Shown: positions 1 to 8,426 of the stretch, piece after piece
Layout of the letters: the number at the start of each line of letters is the position of its first letter
Position numbering within the stretch: position 1 is the stretch's first letter
Assembly (NCBI GenBank): GCA_039680175.1
Contig: JBDKTO010000086.1
Coordinates: 1-51,255, forward strand
DNA from: Veillonellales bacterium
GTDB taxonomy: Bacteria > Bacillota > Negativicutes > JAAYSF01
DNA: 51,255 nt
Direction of reading: 5' to 3'
Translations under genes and position numbers: made by a program
The notes under the pieces: generated by a model
The model's input: only the letters and a program-made list of their open reading frames with translations
Told to the model about the DNA's origin: nothing
Database searches by the model: none

Positions 1-200
1 ATTTCAGCGGCGGGAAGGTGAATCCGCTGATCGGCTCGGCAGGCGTGTCGGCAGTGCCGATGGCCGCCAGGGTCAGTCAGATCGTCGGGCAGAAAGCCAA
101 TCCCGGCAATTTCCTGCTGATGCATGCCATGGGACCGAACGTGGCCGGTGTTATCGGTACTGCTGTAGCCGCCGGCACGATGCTGGCAATGCTGAAATAA
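1..200 (+). CDS. Na+-translocating decarboxylase beta subunit, C-terminal fragment
   Basis: The reading frame is open from the window edge (codons from base 3) and ends at 200, so only about 65 C-terminal residues are visible. They match the end of the OadB/GcdB/MmdB family, with [18 protein letters not shown] followed by the family-typical [12 protein letters not shown] segment. This integral membrane subunit couples decarboxylation of a biotin-bound carboxyl group to export of Na+. In a citrate fermenter an oxaloacetate decarboxylase would fit, because citrate lyase produces oxaloacetate and cit genes are nearby, but methylmalonyl-CoA or glutaconyl-CoA decarboxylase subunits look the same in this region. 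The substrate therefore stays open. No clear terminator follows. Confidence 0.9.
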   Translation, partial: FSGGKVNPLIGSAGVSAVPMAARVSQIVGQKANPGNFLLMHAMGPNVAGVIGTAVAAGTMLAMLK

Positions 201-287
201 CTGAGCATTATATTTTTAATAACGAGGCTATTCCGGGGGGCAGGTATGTTGCCCCTTTGGTTTAGTTACAGGCCGAACGGAGGAGAA

Positions 288-785
288 ATGGAAATATATC
301 GCGAATGCTCACGCTATACTAACAGCAAATTACTGTGGTTATGGCTGGCGGTTGCTGTGCTCGCGGTGTGGCTGGGCGAAGAGGTCCATTCCGCGCTGGC
401 CGGCCGGCCGAGCTTTATCGGGCTGGGGTATATTGTTTGCTTTATTGGCCTGTTAGTCTGGCGTTATGGGGTTCGTTACACCTACAGCGTGACAAAACGG
501 CAATTGGTGATTATCAGTCATTTTCTCTGGATTTCCCGTACGTTTACGGTAGACTTGGATTCGGTGGAAAGTTACTCCGGTAAATATGTAAAAAAACTGT
601 TTAAACGCAACGGGATAAAACGCTATGTGTATCGTTATTCCTCCGGCGACGGCAATCCCACCCGGATTATTGTTTTTCATTACCAGGGAGAGCGGCGAGC
701 TGTCTTGGTTAAGGTGCAGGAGCGCTTCATGGATGAACTGAGCAGACTGCTGCCGGGGAAATACAGGGAAATAACAAATCAGTGA
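288..785 (+). CDS. small membrane protein with PH-like cytoplasmic domain
   Basis: This 165-residue protein is read from the ATG at 288, chosen because AGGAG stands just upstream; the in-frame ATG at 246 has no ribosome binding site. Two hydrophobic segments (about residues 15-32 and 44-62) are followed by a soluble part that begins YTYSVTKRQLVI and contains a basic stretch with a KKLFKR motif. Two membrane helices followed by a 'Y.vT..rl.i' strand resemble the bacterial PH (DUF304/YdbS-like) membrane proteins, but similarity is only at pattern level. It is followed 12 bases later by another small membrane protein gene, so the two probably form an operon. Function unknown. Confidence 0.6.
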   Translation: MEIYRECSRYTNSKLLWLWLAVAVLAVWLGEEVHSALAGRPSFIGLGYIVCFIGLLVWRYGVRYTYSVTKRQLVIISHFLWISRTFTVDLDSVESYSGKYVKKLFKRNGIKRYVYRYSSGDGNPTRIIVFHYQGERRAVLVKVQERFMDELSRLLPGKYREITNQ

Positions 786-797
786 GGTGACGTGCTG

Positions 798-1064
798 ATG
801 AGCGAAGCGGAACAGGTAACGCGAATTGTTTTGTCCTTTTTCATTGCTTTAGCTATTGTCTTTTTCACTTCTAAACTCATTGGGAAAGAGCGGAAAGCCC
901 GGTGGTTTAAAAAACGGCGGCACAATTCGTTTTTTACCAGACGGGGATTTTTAGGCGATTCCTGTTATTTTGGTGTTCCCTGCAAATGGCAGGGTATAGT
1001 CATAGCTTTGCTTATGGTTGGCGGTATCGGTATAATAAGTTATTTGTTATTGTTTGTACTGTGA
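798..1064 (+). CDS. hypothetical small membrane protein
   Basis: The product has 88 residues from the ATG at 798. GAGGTG at 783-788 is spaced better for this ATG than for the in-frame GTG at 792. There is one hydrophobic helix near the N-terminus (about residues 9-25), a very basic middle with KERKARWFKKRR, and a second helix at the C-terminus. The gene starts 12 bases after the preceding membrane protein gene and is probably co-transcribed with it. I do not recognise a family. Confidence 0.5.
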   Translation: MSEAEQVTRIVLSFFIALAIVFFTSKLIGKERKARWFKKRRHNSFFTRRGFLGDSCYFGVPCKWQGIVIALLMVGGIGIISYLLLFVL

Positions 1065-1118
1065 ATTAACTTTATTTGATTTAAATTGCATATCATCGCG
1101 CAATAGCGCCTTTCTATG

Positions 1119-1148
1119 TTGACCCGCGTAGGGAAGAGAGTCTATAAT
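1119..1148 (+). promoter_or_regulatory. sigma-70-type promoter of first ArsB/NhaD-type transporter
   Basis: TTGACC (1119-1124) and a perfect TATAAT (1143-1148) are separated by 18 bases. The expected start of transcription, near 1155, leaves a leader of about 80 bases before the TTG start at 1238. The downstream paralogue has the same arrangement (TTGACT, 18 bases, TACAAT). Confidence 0.6.
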
Positions 1149-1237
1149 TTAAGAGAAGCAGTGTATTCTATTAAATTAAGGTGGCGGGGAGTCTGGCGGG
1201 CAGGCTTCCTTTTAGCTGGTTAAGGGGAGACGTAGCT

Positions 1238-2515
1238 TTGAATGATTTTGCGTTTTGGGGGTCTGTTATTGTTTTTCTTATCACCTATGCCATAATCATT
1301 TCGGAAAAAATTCCCCGAATGGTCATCGCTATGGCCGGCGGATTGGTTATGGTGCTGTTAGGCTTTTTAAGCCAGGAAACGGCGATTAAAGATAATATCG
1401 ATTTTAATACCCTTGGCCTTTTAATCGGGATGATGATCCTGGTTGCTATCACCCGCCGGACAGGAATTTTTGAGGCCGTTGCCCTATGGTCCGCATCGCT
1501 CACCAGAGGCGATCCGCGGCGCCTGCTGGCATTACTGTCGCTGATAACGGCTGCTGCGTCGGCGTTTCTTGATAATGTGACGACCGTTTTGCTGATTGTG
1601 CCGGTAACGCTTACGCTGACGGATAAGCTGCAAGTCACGCCGGTTCCTTATTTGATTTCTGAAATTATCGCTTCCAATATTGGCGGTACGGCGACTTTGA
1701 TTGGCGATCCGCCGAATATTATGATTGGCAGTGCGGCCAGACTTACTTTTAACGATTTTTTCATTCAGCTGGCGCCTGTCTGCTTACTTATCTTGTTTGT
1801 AACTATCGGGCTGCTGCTCCTGGTATACCGCAAAGATATGGGAGTTGATGAAAATCATCGCCAAGCTGTTCTGGAGCTGGATTTTAAAGATGAAATAAGG
1901 GACTGGTCCTTGCTGCGTAAATCGCTGTTGGTTCTTGGGTTGACAATTATGGGATTTGCACTGCATGGTGTTTTGCAGCTTGAATCCGCCACCATTGCTT
2001 TAGCGGGGGCTGTTTTGCTGCTGCTTCTCAGCGGTGAGGAACCGGAGGATATCCTGCTCCATATTGAATGGCCTACCATTTTTTTCTTTGTGGGATTATT
2101 TGTTCTTGTCGGCGGCTTGAAGGCAACGGGCGTGATTGGAATGCTGGCAGGCTGGATTTTAACGATAACCCAGGGAAATATAATGGCGACTTCATTGCTT
2201 ATTTTATGGGTATCGGCCATTGCCTCTGCCTTTATTGATAATATTCCTTTTGTCGCCACGATGATTCCCATGCTGCAGGAAATGGGGCGAATATCCGGGT
2301 TGAATTTAGCGCCGGTTTGGTGGTCGCTGTCGCTGGGCGCGTGTCTCGGCGGCAACGGGACGCTAATAGGAGCTTCCGCTAACGTTGTTGTTGCCGGAAT
2401 TGCCGATAAGCACGGGATCCCACTGACTTTTCGGCAATACACGAAGATTGCCTTTCCTTTAATGATCGTCTCCATCGTTATTTCCCATATTTATATTTAT
2501 TGGCGTTATTTCTGA
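1238..2515 (+). CDS. ArsB/NhaD-type (IT superfamily) ion transporter, copy 1
   Basis: This 425-residue polytopic membrane protein has about 11 hydrophobic segments. It carries two family hallmarks: DNVTTVLLIVPV followed by NIGGTATLIGDPPN in the first half, and FIDNIPFVATMIP followed by GGNGTLIGASANV in the second. These pseudo-symmetrical repeats are typical of the ArsB/NhaD/P-protein transporters, which move anions or exchange Na+ for H+. The substrate cannot be read from sequence. I chose the TTG start at 1238 because AGGGGAG lies 8 bases upstream, and because its first residues (LNDFAFWGS) line up with the TTG-initiated start of the paralogue that follows. An in-frame GTG at 1181 has no ribosome binding site. 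It has its own strong promoter. Confidence 0.85.
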   Translation: MNDFAFWGSVIVFLITYAIIISEKIPRMVIAMAGGLVMVLLGFLSQETAIKDNIDFNTLGLLIGMMILVAITRRTGIFEAVALWSASLTRGDPRRLLALLSLITAAASAFLDNVTTVLLIVPVTLTLTDKLQVTPVPYLISEIIASNIGGTATLIGDPPNIMIGSAARLTFNDFFIQLAPVCLLILFVTIGLLLLVYRKDMGVDENHRQAVLELDFKDEIRDWSLLRKSLLVLGLTIMGFALHGVLQLESATIALAGAVLLLLLSGEEPEDILLHIEWPTIFFFVGLFVLVGGLKATGVIGMLAGWILTITQGNIMATSLLILWVSAIASAFIDNIPFVATMIPMLQEMGRISGLNLAPVWWSLSLGACLGGNGTLIGASANVVVAGIADKHGIPLTFRQYTKIAFPLMIVSIVISHIYIYWRYF

Positions 2516-2556
2516 TAGTAAACGATAAAAGTAAGGCTGTTGCAAAGAAAATGAAT

Positions 2557-2586
2557 TTGACTAAACCATGGCAGAAAGGGTACAAT
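2557..2586 (+). promoter_or_regulatory. sigma-70-type promoter of second transporter
   Basis: TTGACT (2557-2562) and TACAAT (2581-2586) are 18 bases apart, upstream of the TTG start at 2679. Same geometry as the promoter of the first copy. Confidence 0.5.
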
Positions 2587-2678
2587 ATTAGACAATCAAA
2601 CAAGTTTTGTTTTTAGGAGGAGCCTGTCACCAAGGGTTCCTTTTGCTTATTTTCCAACATTGGAAGGAGATGATTTTT

Positions 2679-3959
2679 TTGTACGATGCTGCTTTTTACG
2701 GTTCGATTATCATTTTTACTGCCACTTATATCATGATCATTTGGGAGAAAATCCACCGCATGGTCGCCGCCATGACCGGGGGAATCATTATGCTGCTGCT
2801 GGGATTCTTGAGTCAGGCAACAGCGATTAGGGATGATATTGATTTTAATACCCTGGGATTATTAATCGGTATGATGATTCTTGTGACGATTACCCGGCGT
2901 ACCGGTGTTTTTGAGGCGGCGGCCATTTGGGCGGCTGCTGTGGCAAAAGGGTATCCTCTCCGGTTATTGGCGCTGCTGTCGGTGATTACGGCTTTTGCGT
3001 CAGCCTTATTGGATAATGTGACGACGGTTTTATTGATTGTACCGGTCACAATTACGTTGACAGACAAACTGCAGATCAATCCGGTGCCATTTTTGCTGGC
3101 TGAAATTATTGCCTCTAATATCGGCGGCACGGCCACGCTGATTGGCGATCCTCCCAATATTATGATTGGCAGTGCCGCCGGTCTGAGCTTCAATGCTTTT
3201 GCCGATAACCTGGCGCCGGTGAGTATTTTAATCTTATTGGTAACGATTGGTATTCTAGTTTTGCTCTACAGAAAGGACTTGCAGGTTGAGGAAATAAACC
3301 GCCAGAACATATTAAAACTGCGCTATCAGGACGAAATCAGCGACCGGCAGCTGCTGAAGAAGTCGTTGACCGTACTGGGGCTTACGGTCGCCGGGTTTGG
3401 ACTGCACGGCGTATTCCATATTGAATCGGCGACAGTTGCGCTGGCCGGCGCCATGCTGCTGATGCTGATCAGCAGGGTAGAGCCGGAAGAAATATTGCTG
3501 CATATTGAATGGCCGACTATTTTCTTTTTTGCCGGTCTGTTTGTTCTGGTTGGCGGATTGAAAGCTACCGGAGTCATCAAGGCTCTGGCGCAATGGAGCC
3601 TGGCTATAACACAGGGGCAGGTAATGGAAACATCGCTGCTGGTTCTTTGGCTGTCCGCCATTGCCTCGGCTTTTATTGACAACATTCCCTTTGTAGCCAC
3701 GATGATTCCCCTGCTGCAGGAAATGGGACAAATGTCCGGACTTAATCTGGAACCGGTATGGTGGTCTTTAGCATTAGGCGCTTGTCTTGGCGGGAATGGC
3801 ACACTAATCGGCGCGTCAGCCAATGTTATTGTGGCCGGACTTGCAGAAAAAAATGGGATTTCCCTTACCTTTCGTCAGTTTTTTAAAGTGGCGTTTCCAC
3901 TTATGCTGTTGTCAATTTTAATTTGCCACGGCTACGTGTATTTACGATATTTCCAATAG
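2679..3959 (+). CDS. ArsB/NhaD-type (IT superfamily) ion transporter, copy 2
   Basis: A 426-residue paralogue of the preceding gene, colinear over its whole length and with the same two hallmark motif pairs (DNVTTVLLIVPV / GGTATLIGDPPN and FIDNIPFVATMIP / GGNGTLIGASANV). AAGGAG 9 bases upstream supports initiation at TTG 2679; the in-frame ATG at 2670 overlaps that ribosome binding site. The two copies differ mainly in the loop after residue 200. A promoter of its own precedes it, and citXG begins 24 bases after its stop, so it is probably co-transcribed with citXG. The context allows a role in carboxylate or Na+ exchange during citrate use, but this is inference. Confidence 0.85.
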   Translation: MYDAAFYGSIIIFTATYIMIIWEKIHRMVAAMTGGIIMLLLGFLSQATAIRDDIDFNTLGLLIGMMILVTITRRTGVFEAAAIWAAAVAKGYPLRLLALLSVITAFASALLDNVTTVLLIVPVTITLTDKLQINPVPFLLAEIIASNIGGTATLIGDPPNIMIGSAAGLSFNAFADNLAPVSILILLVTIGILVLLYRKDLQVEEINRQNILKLRYQDEISDRQLLKKSLTVLGLTVAGFGLHGVFHIESATVALAGAMLLMLISRVEPEEILLHIEWPTIFFFAGLFVLVGGLKATGVIKALAQWSLAITQGQVMETSLLVLWLSAIASAFIDNIPFVATMIPLLQEMGQMSGLNLEPVWWSLALGACLGGNGTLIGASANVIVAGLAEKNGISLTFRQFFKVAFPLMLLSILICHGYVYLRYFQ

Positions 3960-3983
3960 TTTAAGCCAGAAGGAGGAATATAA

Positions 3984-5366
3984 TTGTCTGAACAAGGAAT
4001 TACCCTGCAGGATATATTGGCGGCTAACGATCGGCGACAGCTGCGGCAGCAGACTATGCGGGAAAAATACGGCACTGCATTGGCCAGCATTACCCTTAAT
4101 ATACCGGGTCCGGTAAAAGACGGGCCCCGGCTTCGCCAACTGCTGAATTATGCAATCGGTCGGCTGCGGGCCGGTTTAAAAATACTGGCAGAAGACCGGA
4201 TTTACCCGGCTACCGGGCCGGAAGCGCTGTTAGCAGTGGAAGACGACGCCGAAGCTGTTAAGCAAATAGCGCTGGCAACAGAGGAAAACCATTCTTTTGG
4301 CCGGCTATTGGATATTGATGTGTTTACGGCAGCAGGAGAATTATTGTCCCGCCGGCGGACGGGACAGGGACGAACCTGTCTGCTATGCGGTGAACCGGCA
4401 GTAAACTGTATGCGTGGCAGGCGTCATAGTTCCGTTGAACTGCAGCAGGCGGTTGGAAAGCTTTTGGCTGAATTTCAGGCGTATCAGTCACGGGAAGTTA
4501 GCCTGACTGCGGAAAAAATCGGCGGACTGGCGGTGGAAGCCATGTTGTATGAGGCAGCTTCCACACCGGCTCCGGGATTAGTCGACCGGGTGAACAGCGG
4601 TGCTCACCGGGATATGGATTTTTACAGCTTTATGGCCAGTTCGGCGGCTCTCAGTTTCACTATGGCCCGTACGGCTCAGGCCGGGTTCAGTCATAACGGG
4701 CTGCCGCTGCCGGCGCTGCTGCCGGTATTGCGGCTCATCGGCCGGGAGGGTGAAGCTGCCATGCTGGCTGCTACCGGTGGGGTAAATACCCAAAAAGGAT
4801 TGCTGTTTTCTTTAGGAATTATCACGGCTGCAGCCGGCTGGCTGCGTGGCGGCGGTTTGCAGTGTACCGCAGCCTCAGTATTGGCTGCTGCGGCGGAAAT
4901 TGTGAGCGGAATTGTTGAGCGGGAACTGGGTTCCGTTGCGGCAAAGGAAGAATCCCAGCTTACGGCGGGAGAGCGGCTGTACCGGGACTATGGCGTTACC
5001 GGTATCCGGGGGGAGCTGGCCGCCGGGCTGCCGGCTGTGGGCGATCAGGCACTGCCGGCACTGCGGAAAGCGTTAACGGCCGGATTTACGATTAATGACG
5101 CCTTAATTCATACATTGTTGGTTTTAATGACTTGTGTGGAAGATACGACGGTAATGAACCGGCATGATCCCGCTACAATGCGTCAGTGGGTTAGGGAAAA
5201 AGCGCAGGCGGTGCTTGACGCCGGAGGAATGGGAACAGTTAAAGGCAGGGAAAAGGCTGCCGCGCTGGATGATGAATTTATCGCCCGGAATGTGAGTCCG
5301 GGAGGAACGGCGGATCTGCTGGCGGTGACCTGGTTTCTGCACCGTCTGGAAGAGGTAAAAGAATAA
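3984..5366 (+). CDS. citXG: bifunctional CitX-CitG fusion, citrate lyase prosthetic-group maturation
   Basis: The protein has 460 residues and starts at TTG 3984 behind a perfect AGGAGGA. Residues about 1-165 are a CitX domain (apo-citrate lyase phosphoribosyl-dephospho-CoA transferase) with LLDIDV and the Cys/Arg/His motif GRTCLLCGEPA...CMRGRRH. Residues about 175-455 are a CitG domain (triphosphoribosyl-dephospho-CoA synthase) with STPAPGLVDRVNSGAH, DMDFYSF and GGVNTQKGLLFSLG. Together they make the 2'-(5''-phosphoribosyl)-3'-dephospho-CoA cofactor and attach it to the acyl carrier CitD. Fused CitXG proteins are known. Here the gene lies about 44 kb from citDE instead of in the same operon, behind a transporter gene. 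Confidence 0.93.
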   Translation: MSEQGITLQDILAANDRRQLRQQTMREKYGTALASITLNIPGPVKDGPRLRQLLNYAIGRLRAGLKILAEDRIYPATGPEALLAVEDDAEAVKQIALATEENHSFGRLLDIDVFTAAGELLSRRRTGQGRTCLLCGEPAVNCMRGRRHSSVELQQAVGKLLAEFQAYQSREVSLTAEKIGGLAVEAMLYEAASTPAPGLVDRVNSGAHRDMDFYSFMASSAALSFTMARTAQAGFSHNGLPLPALLPVLRLIGREGEAAMLAATGGVNTQKGLLFSLGIITAAAGWLRGGGLQCTAASVLAAAAEIVSGIVERELGSVAAKEESQLTAGERLYRDYGVTGIRGELAAGLPAVGDQALPALRKALTAGFTINDALIHTLLVLMTCVEDTTVMNRHDPATMRQWVREKAQAVLDAGGMGTVKGREKAAALDDEFIARNVSPGGTADLLAVTWFLHRLEEVKE

Positions 5367-5406
5367 ATGATGCTGCGGGATGGAGCAATAGAGGGGCGAT
5401 AAAACA

Positions 5407-5442
5407 GAAAGGCCGGCCTAAGTTGGGTTAGGCTGGCCTTTC
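5407..5442 (-). terminator. hairpin terminator between convergent citXG and the outer-membrane protein gene
   Basis: A 15-bp stem (5407-5421 with 5428-5442, one G-U pair) closes a 6-base loop. Read on the minus strand it is followed by a short T-rich stretch, so it best serves the minus-strand gene; it may stop transcription from both sides. Confidence 0.7.
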
Positions 5443-5465
5443 CGCTGATTCGGCTGCCGGAAATT

Positions 5466-5957
5466 TTAGAATTTGAAGCTTGCACCGACGCCGACTCCGG
5501 TATTGTTGCGGCCCTGGTCAGGCATGAAGGAGTGATAGCCGAGGTTGAGGTCGACATTCCGGGCAAGATTGATATTGGTGCCCACTTCCACTTCTTTGAA
5601 TTCGCTGCCGGTGATCAGGGAAGCATAGCCTGTGGCAGAGGACGACAGAGGAGTGTTTACGGCGATTCCTAAGTAAGTTTTTGCCGTGGAATCAAAATTT
5701 CTGCTGCCGATGATGCCTCGGAGATTATCGGTAAATTGGTATTGACCATAGATATCGTCCATTTTACCGTATTCATCTCGGTCGACATTCTGGTAGCCGA
5801 GCGTAAAATTGTCGGCAAGTTTATGTTCCACATAGAAGGTGCTGTTTCCGGCACCAATGGCAGTTTGGCCTGTTGCCAGGTCGTTGACAGGGGCCGCCAG
5901 GAGGGTGGCCGTATTGAGGGTGAGCAAGGCGGTGAGTGCAACTATAATTTTTTTCAA
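5466..5957 (-). CDS. exported outer-membrane beta-barrel protein
   Basis: A 163-residue protein starting at TTG 5957, with AAGGAG 9 bases upstream. It has a clear signal peptide (MKKIIVALTALLTL, cleavage likely after LLAAP at about residue 22). The mature part alternates polar and hydrophobic residues, has strands such as STFYVEHKLADNFTLGYQNV, and ends GVGVGASFKF with the C-terminal Phe recognised by the BAM machinery. This fits a small barrel of about eight strands. Such proteins are expected in diderm Firmicutes, and this gene is the best evidence here for an outer membrane. It is monocistronic, divergent from the glycosyltransferase gene and closed by a terminator. The ligand is unknown. 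Confidence 0.75.
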   Translation of the reverse strand: MKKIIVALTALLTLNTATLLAAPVNDLATGQTAIGAGNSTFYVEHKLADNFTLGYQNVDRDEYGKMDDIYGQYQFTDNLRGIIGSRNFDSTAKTYLGIAVNTPLSSSATGYASLITGSEFKEVEVGTNINLARNVDLNLGYHSFMPDQGRNNTGVGVGASFKF

Positions 5958-6252
5958 TGGTAAAATCTCCTTTTCGAATGAATGTTGTCAGTAGCTGGAA
6001 TCTATTGCGAAGCCGGCTGTGTACCGGGTTATTGTCAGGCAGTTTATAAATTATCGATAATTGCCAAAGCACCGGTACTGTGCCGACTTTATTTAAAGTA
6101 AAGATAACATAAGAATGTGACAAAAATATGACAATTTTTTTACTGTCAATAGTAGGATAGAAGTGCTGCCGGCGAGAATAACAGATACAGCGGCAGGAAC
6201 AGCTATGAACCGGAAAGACGCGCTGCGGCTTTTCGGGAAAAGTGGGGGGACC
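5958..6252. other. divergent intergenic region
   Basis: About 295 bases between two divergent genes. It is AT-rich in the middle (6105-6150), where promoters would be expected, but I could not assign a convincing -35/-10 pair to either gene. Confidence 0.4.
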
Positions 6253-7599
6253 ATGGAGCAAATGACGGCGGCAAAGTATATCGGTGCCGGAGTGGCGCTG
6301 GCGGAAAAAGGCGAACTGCGGGAAGCCGCCTTATCCTTCTGCCAGGCGGTTAAGGTCGAGCCGGATCTGCCGGAGGCTTATCAGCGGCTGGGCGAGGCAT
6401 TGATTTCCCTGGAGTATTGGGATAACGCCCAAAAGTGCTTCTGCCGGGTGATTGAATTAGATCCTAGCTATGCGGCAGCTTATAATTATTTAGGAGTGGT
6501 TTTAAAGCAAAAAAATCGTCTGGATGAAGCGGAAGAATGCTATCGCCAGGCGATCCGGCAGAAGCCCGATTATGCGGAGGCTTTTCATAATCTGGGGAAT
6601 TGTCTGAAAGCGGAAGACCGCTTTGCCGAAGCGGAAACCGCTTATCGCCGGGCACTGGAACTGAAGCCGGATCTTTTTGACTCCCGCTTTTCGCTGGGAA
6701 CGTTATATTTGCTGTTGGGGCAGTATGAGAAAGGTTGGAAATTATACGATTCGCGAATGGTCTGGCAAGACAAATTTCGCTTGGACATTCCGATTTGGCA
6801 GGGAGAAACGTTGACGGGGCGTAAGATACTGCTGTTTTATGAACAGGGGTTTGGCGATATGATTCAATTTGTCCGGTATGCCTATCCGGTCGCGGCGCTG
6901 GCGGAAACAACCGTATGGATTCAGCGGCCCTTGGAACGGCTGCTTTCCGGTACGCAAAATGTTTTTGCCGTTTGTCAGAGCCGCGGCGAAATCAAGCCGG
7001 AACAATTCGATTTTGCCTGCTCGCTGATGAGTCTGCCGGCTAAGCTGAATTCAGCGGCTGCAACGGTGCCGAATCATGTTCCGTATCTACGTGGGGCAAA
7101 TGACATTGCGGCGAAATGGCGGGAAAGGATTGGCCGGGAGGCTGGCAATTGCAGGAAAGTGGGAGTGGTCTGGGCGGGAAATCCCGGTCATTCCGACGAC
7201 AAGAACCGTTCGATCCCATTTGAATTATTTCGCCGGTTGTTTACTGTTGACGGCGTATTTTGGGTCAGTCTTCAGGTGGGGAAAAAGCAAGCGGCACTAA
7301 CCGGTTCAGCCGGGAACCTGTTTGATTGCTCGGCAGAATTGGTGGATTTCGCGGAAACGGCAGGAGTCATCGCGAATCTGGATCTGGTCATTGCTGTTGA
7401 TACCGCCGTGGCTCATTTGGCGGGAGCCATGGGAAAAGAAACCTGGGTGCTGCTGCCTTTCCGGCCGGATTGGCGCTGGGGGCTGGGAAGAGAAGACAGT
7501 ACCTGGTATCCAACGATGCGCCTTTTTCGACAGTATGCGCCCGGTGATTGGCAAACGGTACTGGAAAGGGTAAAAGCCGCTTTGCGGAAGATTGTATGA
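6253..7599 (+). CDS. TPR-repeat glycosyltransferase (GT9/GT41-like), copy 1
   Basis: Read from ATG 6253 (GGGGG just upstream), the product has 448 residues. The start matches the N-terminus of the paralogue at 21524; in-frame GTG 6163 and ATG 6205 are alternatives. Residues about 5-165 hold roughly five TPR units (AYNYLGVVLKQKNRLDEAEECYRQA type). Residues about 165-448 form a GT-B-like catalytic domain with FYEQGFGDMIQFVRYA, VGVVWAGNPGH, RSIPF, DFAETAGVI and VAVDTAVAHLAGAMGKETW. The last motif resembles the nucleotide-sugar site of heptosyltransferase-like enzymes. Two paralogues (20124, 21524) adjoin flagellin, so glycosylation of flagellin or another surface protein is a reasonable inference. 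Confidence 0.8.
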   Translation: MEQMTAAKYIGAGVALAEKGELREAALSFCQAVKVEPDLPEAYQRLGEALISLEYWDNAQKCFCRVIELDPSYAAAYNYLGVVLKQKNRLDEAEECYRQAIRQKPDYAEAFHNLGNCLKAEDRFAEAETAYRRALELKPDLFDSRFSLGTLYLLLGQYEKGWKLYDSRMVWQDKFRLDIPIWQGETLTGRKILLFYEQGFGDMIQFVRYAYPVAALAETTVWIQRPLERLLSGTQNVFAVCQSRGEIKPEQFDFACSLMSLPAKLNSAAATVPNHVPYLRGANDIAAKWRERIGREAGNCRKVGVVWAGNPGHSDDKNRSIPFELFRRLFTVDGVFWVSLQVGKKQAALTGSAGNLFDCSAELVDFAETAGVIANLDLVIAVDTAVAHLAGAMGKETWVLLPFRPDWRWGLGREDSTWYPTMRLFRQYAPGDWQTVLERVKAALRKIV

Positions 7600-7644
7600 T
7601 AATAAATCGGCCTTTACTTGCCTGAATGCGGGGCTATTCCTAAA

Positions 7645-7703
7645 AATCCGATTCCCCGGTAAAAGCAGCGATACTTACGCTGTTTTTACCGGGGAATCGG
7701 ATT
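7645..7703. terminator. long perfect hairpin between convergent genes
   Basis: Bases 7645-7664 pair perfectly with 7684-7703, and after one G-T pair five more base pairs (7666-7670 with 7678-7682) close a 7-base loop. The stem of about 26 bp lies between the convergent glycosyltransferase and Cys-motif genes and probably ends both transcripts, although no long T-tract follows on either side. Confidence 0.65.
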
Positions 7704-7713
7704 CTAGGCACTG

Positions 7714-8073
7714 CTAGATTTTTTCATAGGCGGCTATGGCGTTCAGTGTCTGGTAGTTCGTATTGACCTGGCTGCTAGTGCCGGTTTGTGCTGCCGTATT
7801 GCCGACGGCAGTTGTCTTGCCGCATTGACCGCAATTCGTACAGGCGGTCTTACCCTGCGGACAGGAACTGGCGCCTGACGCACCCCCGCTTTGAGAAGCT
7901 GAATCGGCTGATGAGGCGCTGTCAGCAGAGGCAGTACTACCAGTGGTGGCACTGCTCAAATCTAAAGTGGCAGCTGCACCTATACTTGAAGTTGAAGTAC
8001 TGCTTTGGAGTTGCTGAGCTTGCTGATTTTGAGAAAAAATACTAGAATTGTTGCTGATGGCTGTAATATTCAT
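7714..8073 (-). CDS. hypothetical Ser/Thr/Gln-rich protein with a four-cysteine motif
   Basis: A 119-residue protein starting at ATG 8073 behind AAAGGAG. The N-terminal third is rich in Gln, Asn and Ser and begins MNITAISNNSSIFSQN without a signal peptide. A low-complexity Ser/Ala segment leads to a compact cysteine cluster, CPQGKTACTNCGQCG (C-x6-C-x2-C-x2-C), which could bind a metal. The composition resembles exported flagellar or surface-associated substrates, but I recognise no family. A strong hairpin follows it. Confidence 0.55.
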   Translation of the reverse strand: MNITAISNNSSIFSQNQQAQQLQSSTSTSSIGAAATLDLSSATTGSTASADSASSADSASQSGGASGASSCPQGKTACTNCGQCGKTTAVGNTAAQTGTSSQVNTNYQTLNAIAAYEKI

Positions 8074-8426
8074 ATGAAGCTCCTTTCATTGCTTTTGGGG
8101 AATAAACTATTTTATGTATTTATCGAAATTCAATCTTTGAATTTTCTTTTGATTTTTTTACTTTGTTATGAGAATGCGGGGATTTTTTAGCCGCAGAGGG
8201 GGTTGGTACGGGGTTTTTGAACCGCGAAGGCGCGAAGAGGGCAGAGAGAGGTTACGGATTTTTTATAATGCTCTGCGCTCCCTGCGGTTAGTGCCTTTTA
8301 CGTTATGTAGCGCAATAGCGGCATGTGGGGTTATGGAATAAACTATGGCATTTTAAGGTTAACAGCGGTATGCTTAGTAGAGAAGTGAATTTGAATTTTA
8401 AAGTTGACAGAATAAGCAGGTGCATT
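8074..8426. other. intergenic region with dispersed repeat
   Basis: This 353-base gap carries upstream sequence of the divergent Cys-motif gene, an AT-rich stretch (8100-8175) and the dispersed repeat described separately (8175-8290). I see no coding signal in it. Confidence 0.5.
8175..8290. repeat. dispersed GC-rich palindromic repeat, family A copy 1
   Basis: Contains TTTTGAACCGCGAAGGCGCG and, about 60 bases later, CTCTGCGCTCCCTGCGGTT, which is partly complementary to the first half. The same element occurs at 18168-18246 with about three quarters of its bases conserved. It lies between genes and has no reading frame, like REP/MITE-type intergenic repeats. Confidence 0.6.

Noticed and set aside
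1855-2475. Long minus-strand frame opposite the first transporter (206 residues)
   Set aside because: It lies wholly inside a well-supported gene with family motifs; its product is Ser/Pro/Ile-rich without family features and results from codon bias on the other strand. A similar frame lies opposite the second transporter.
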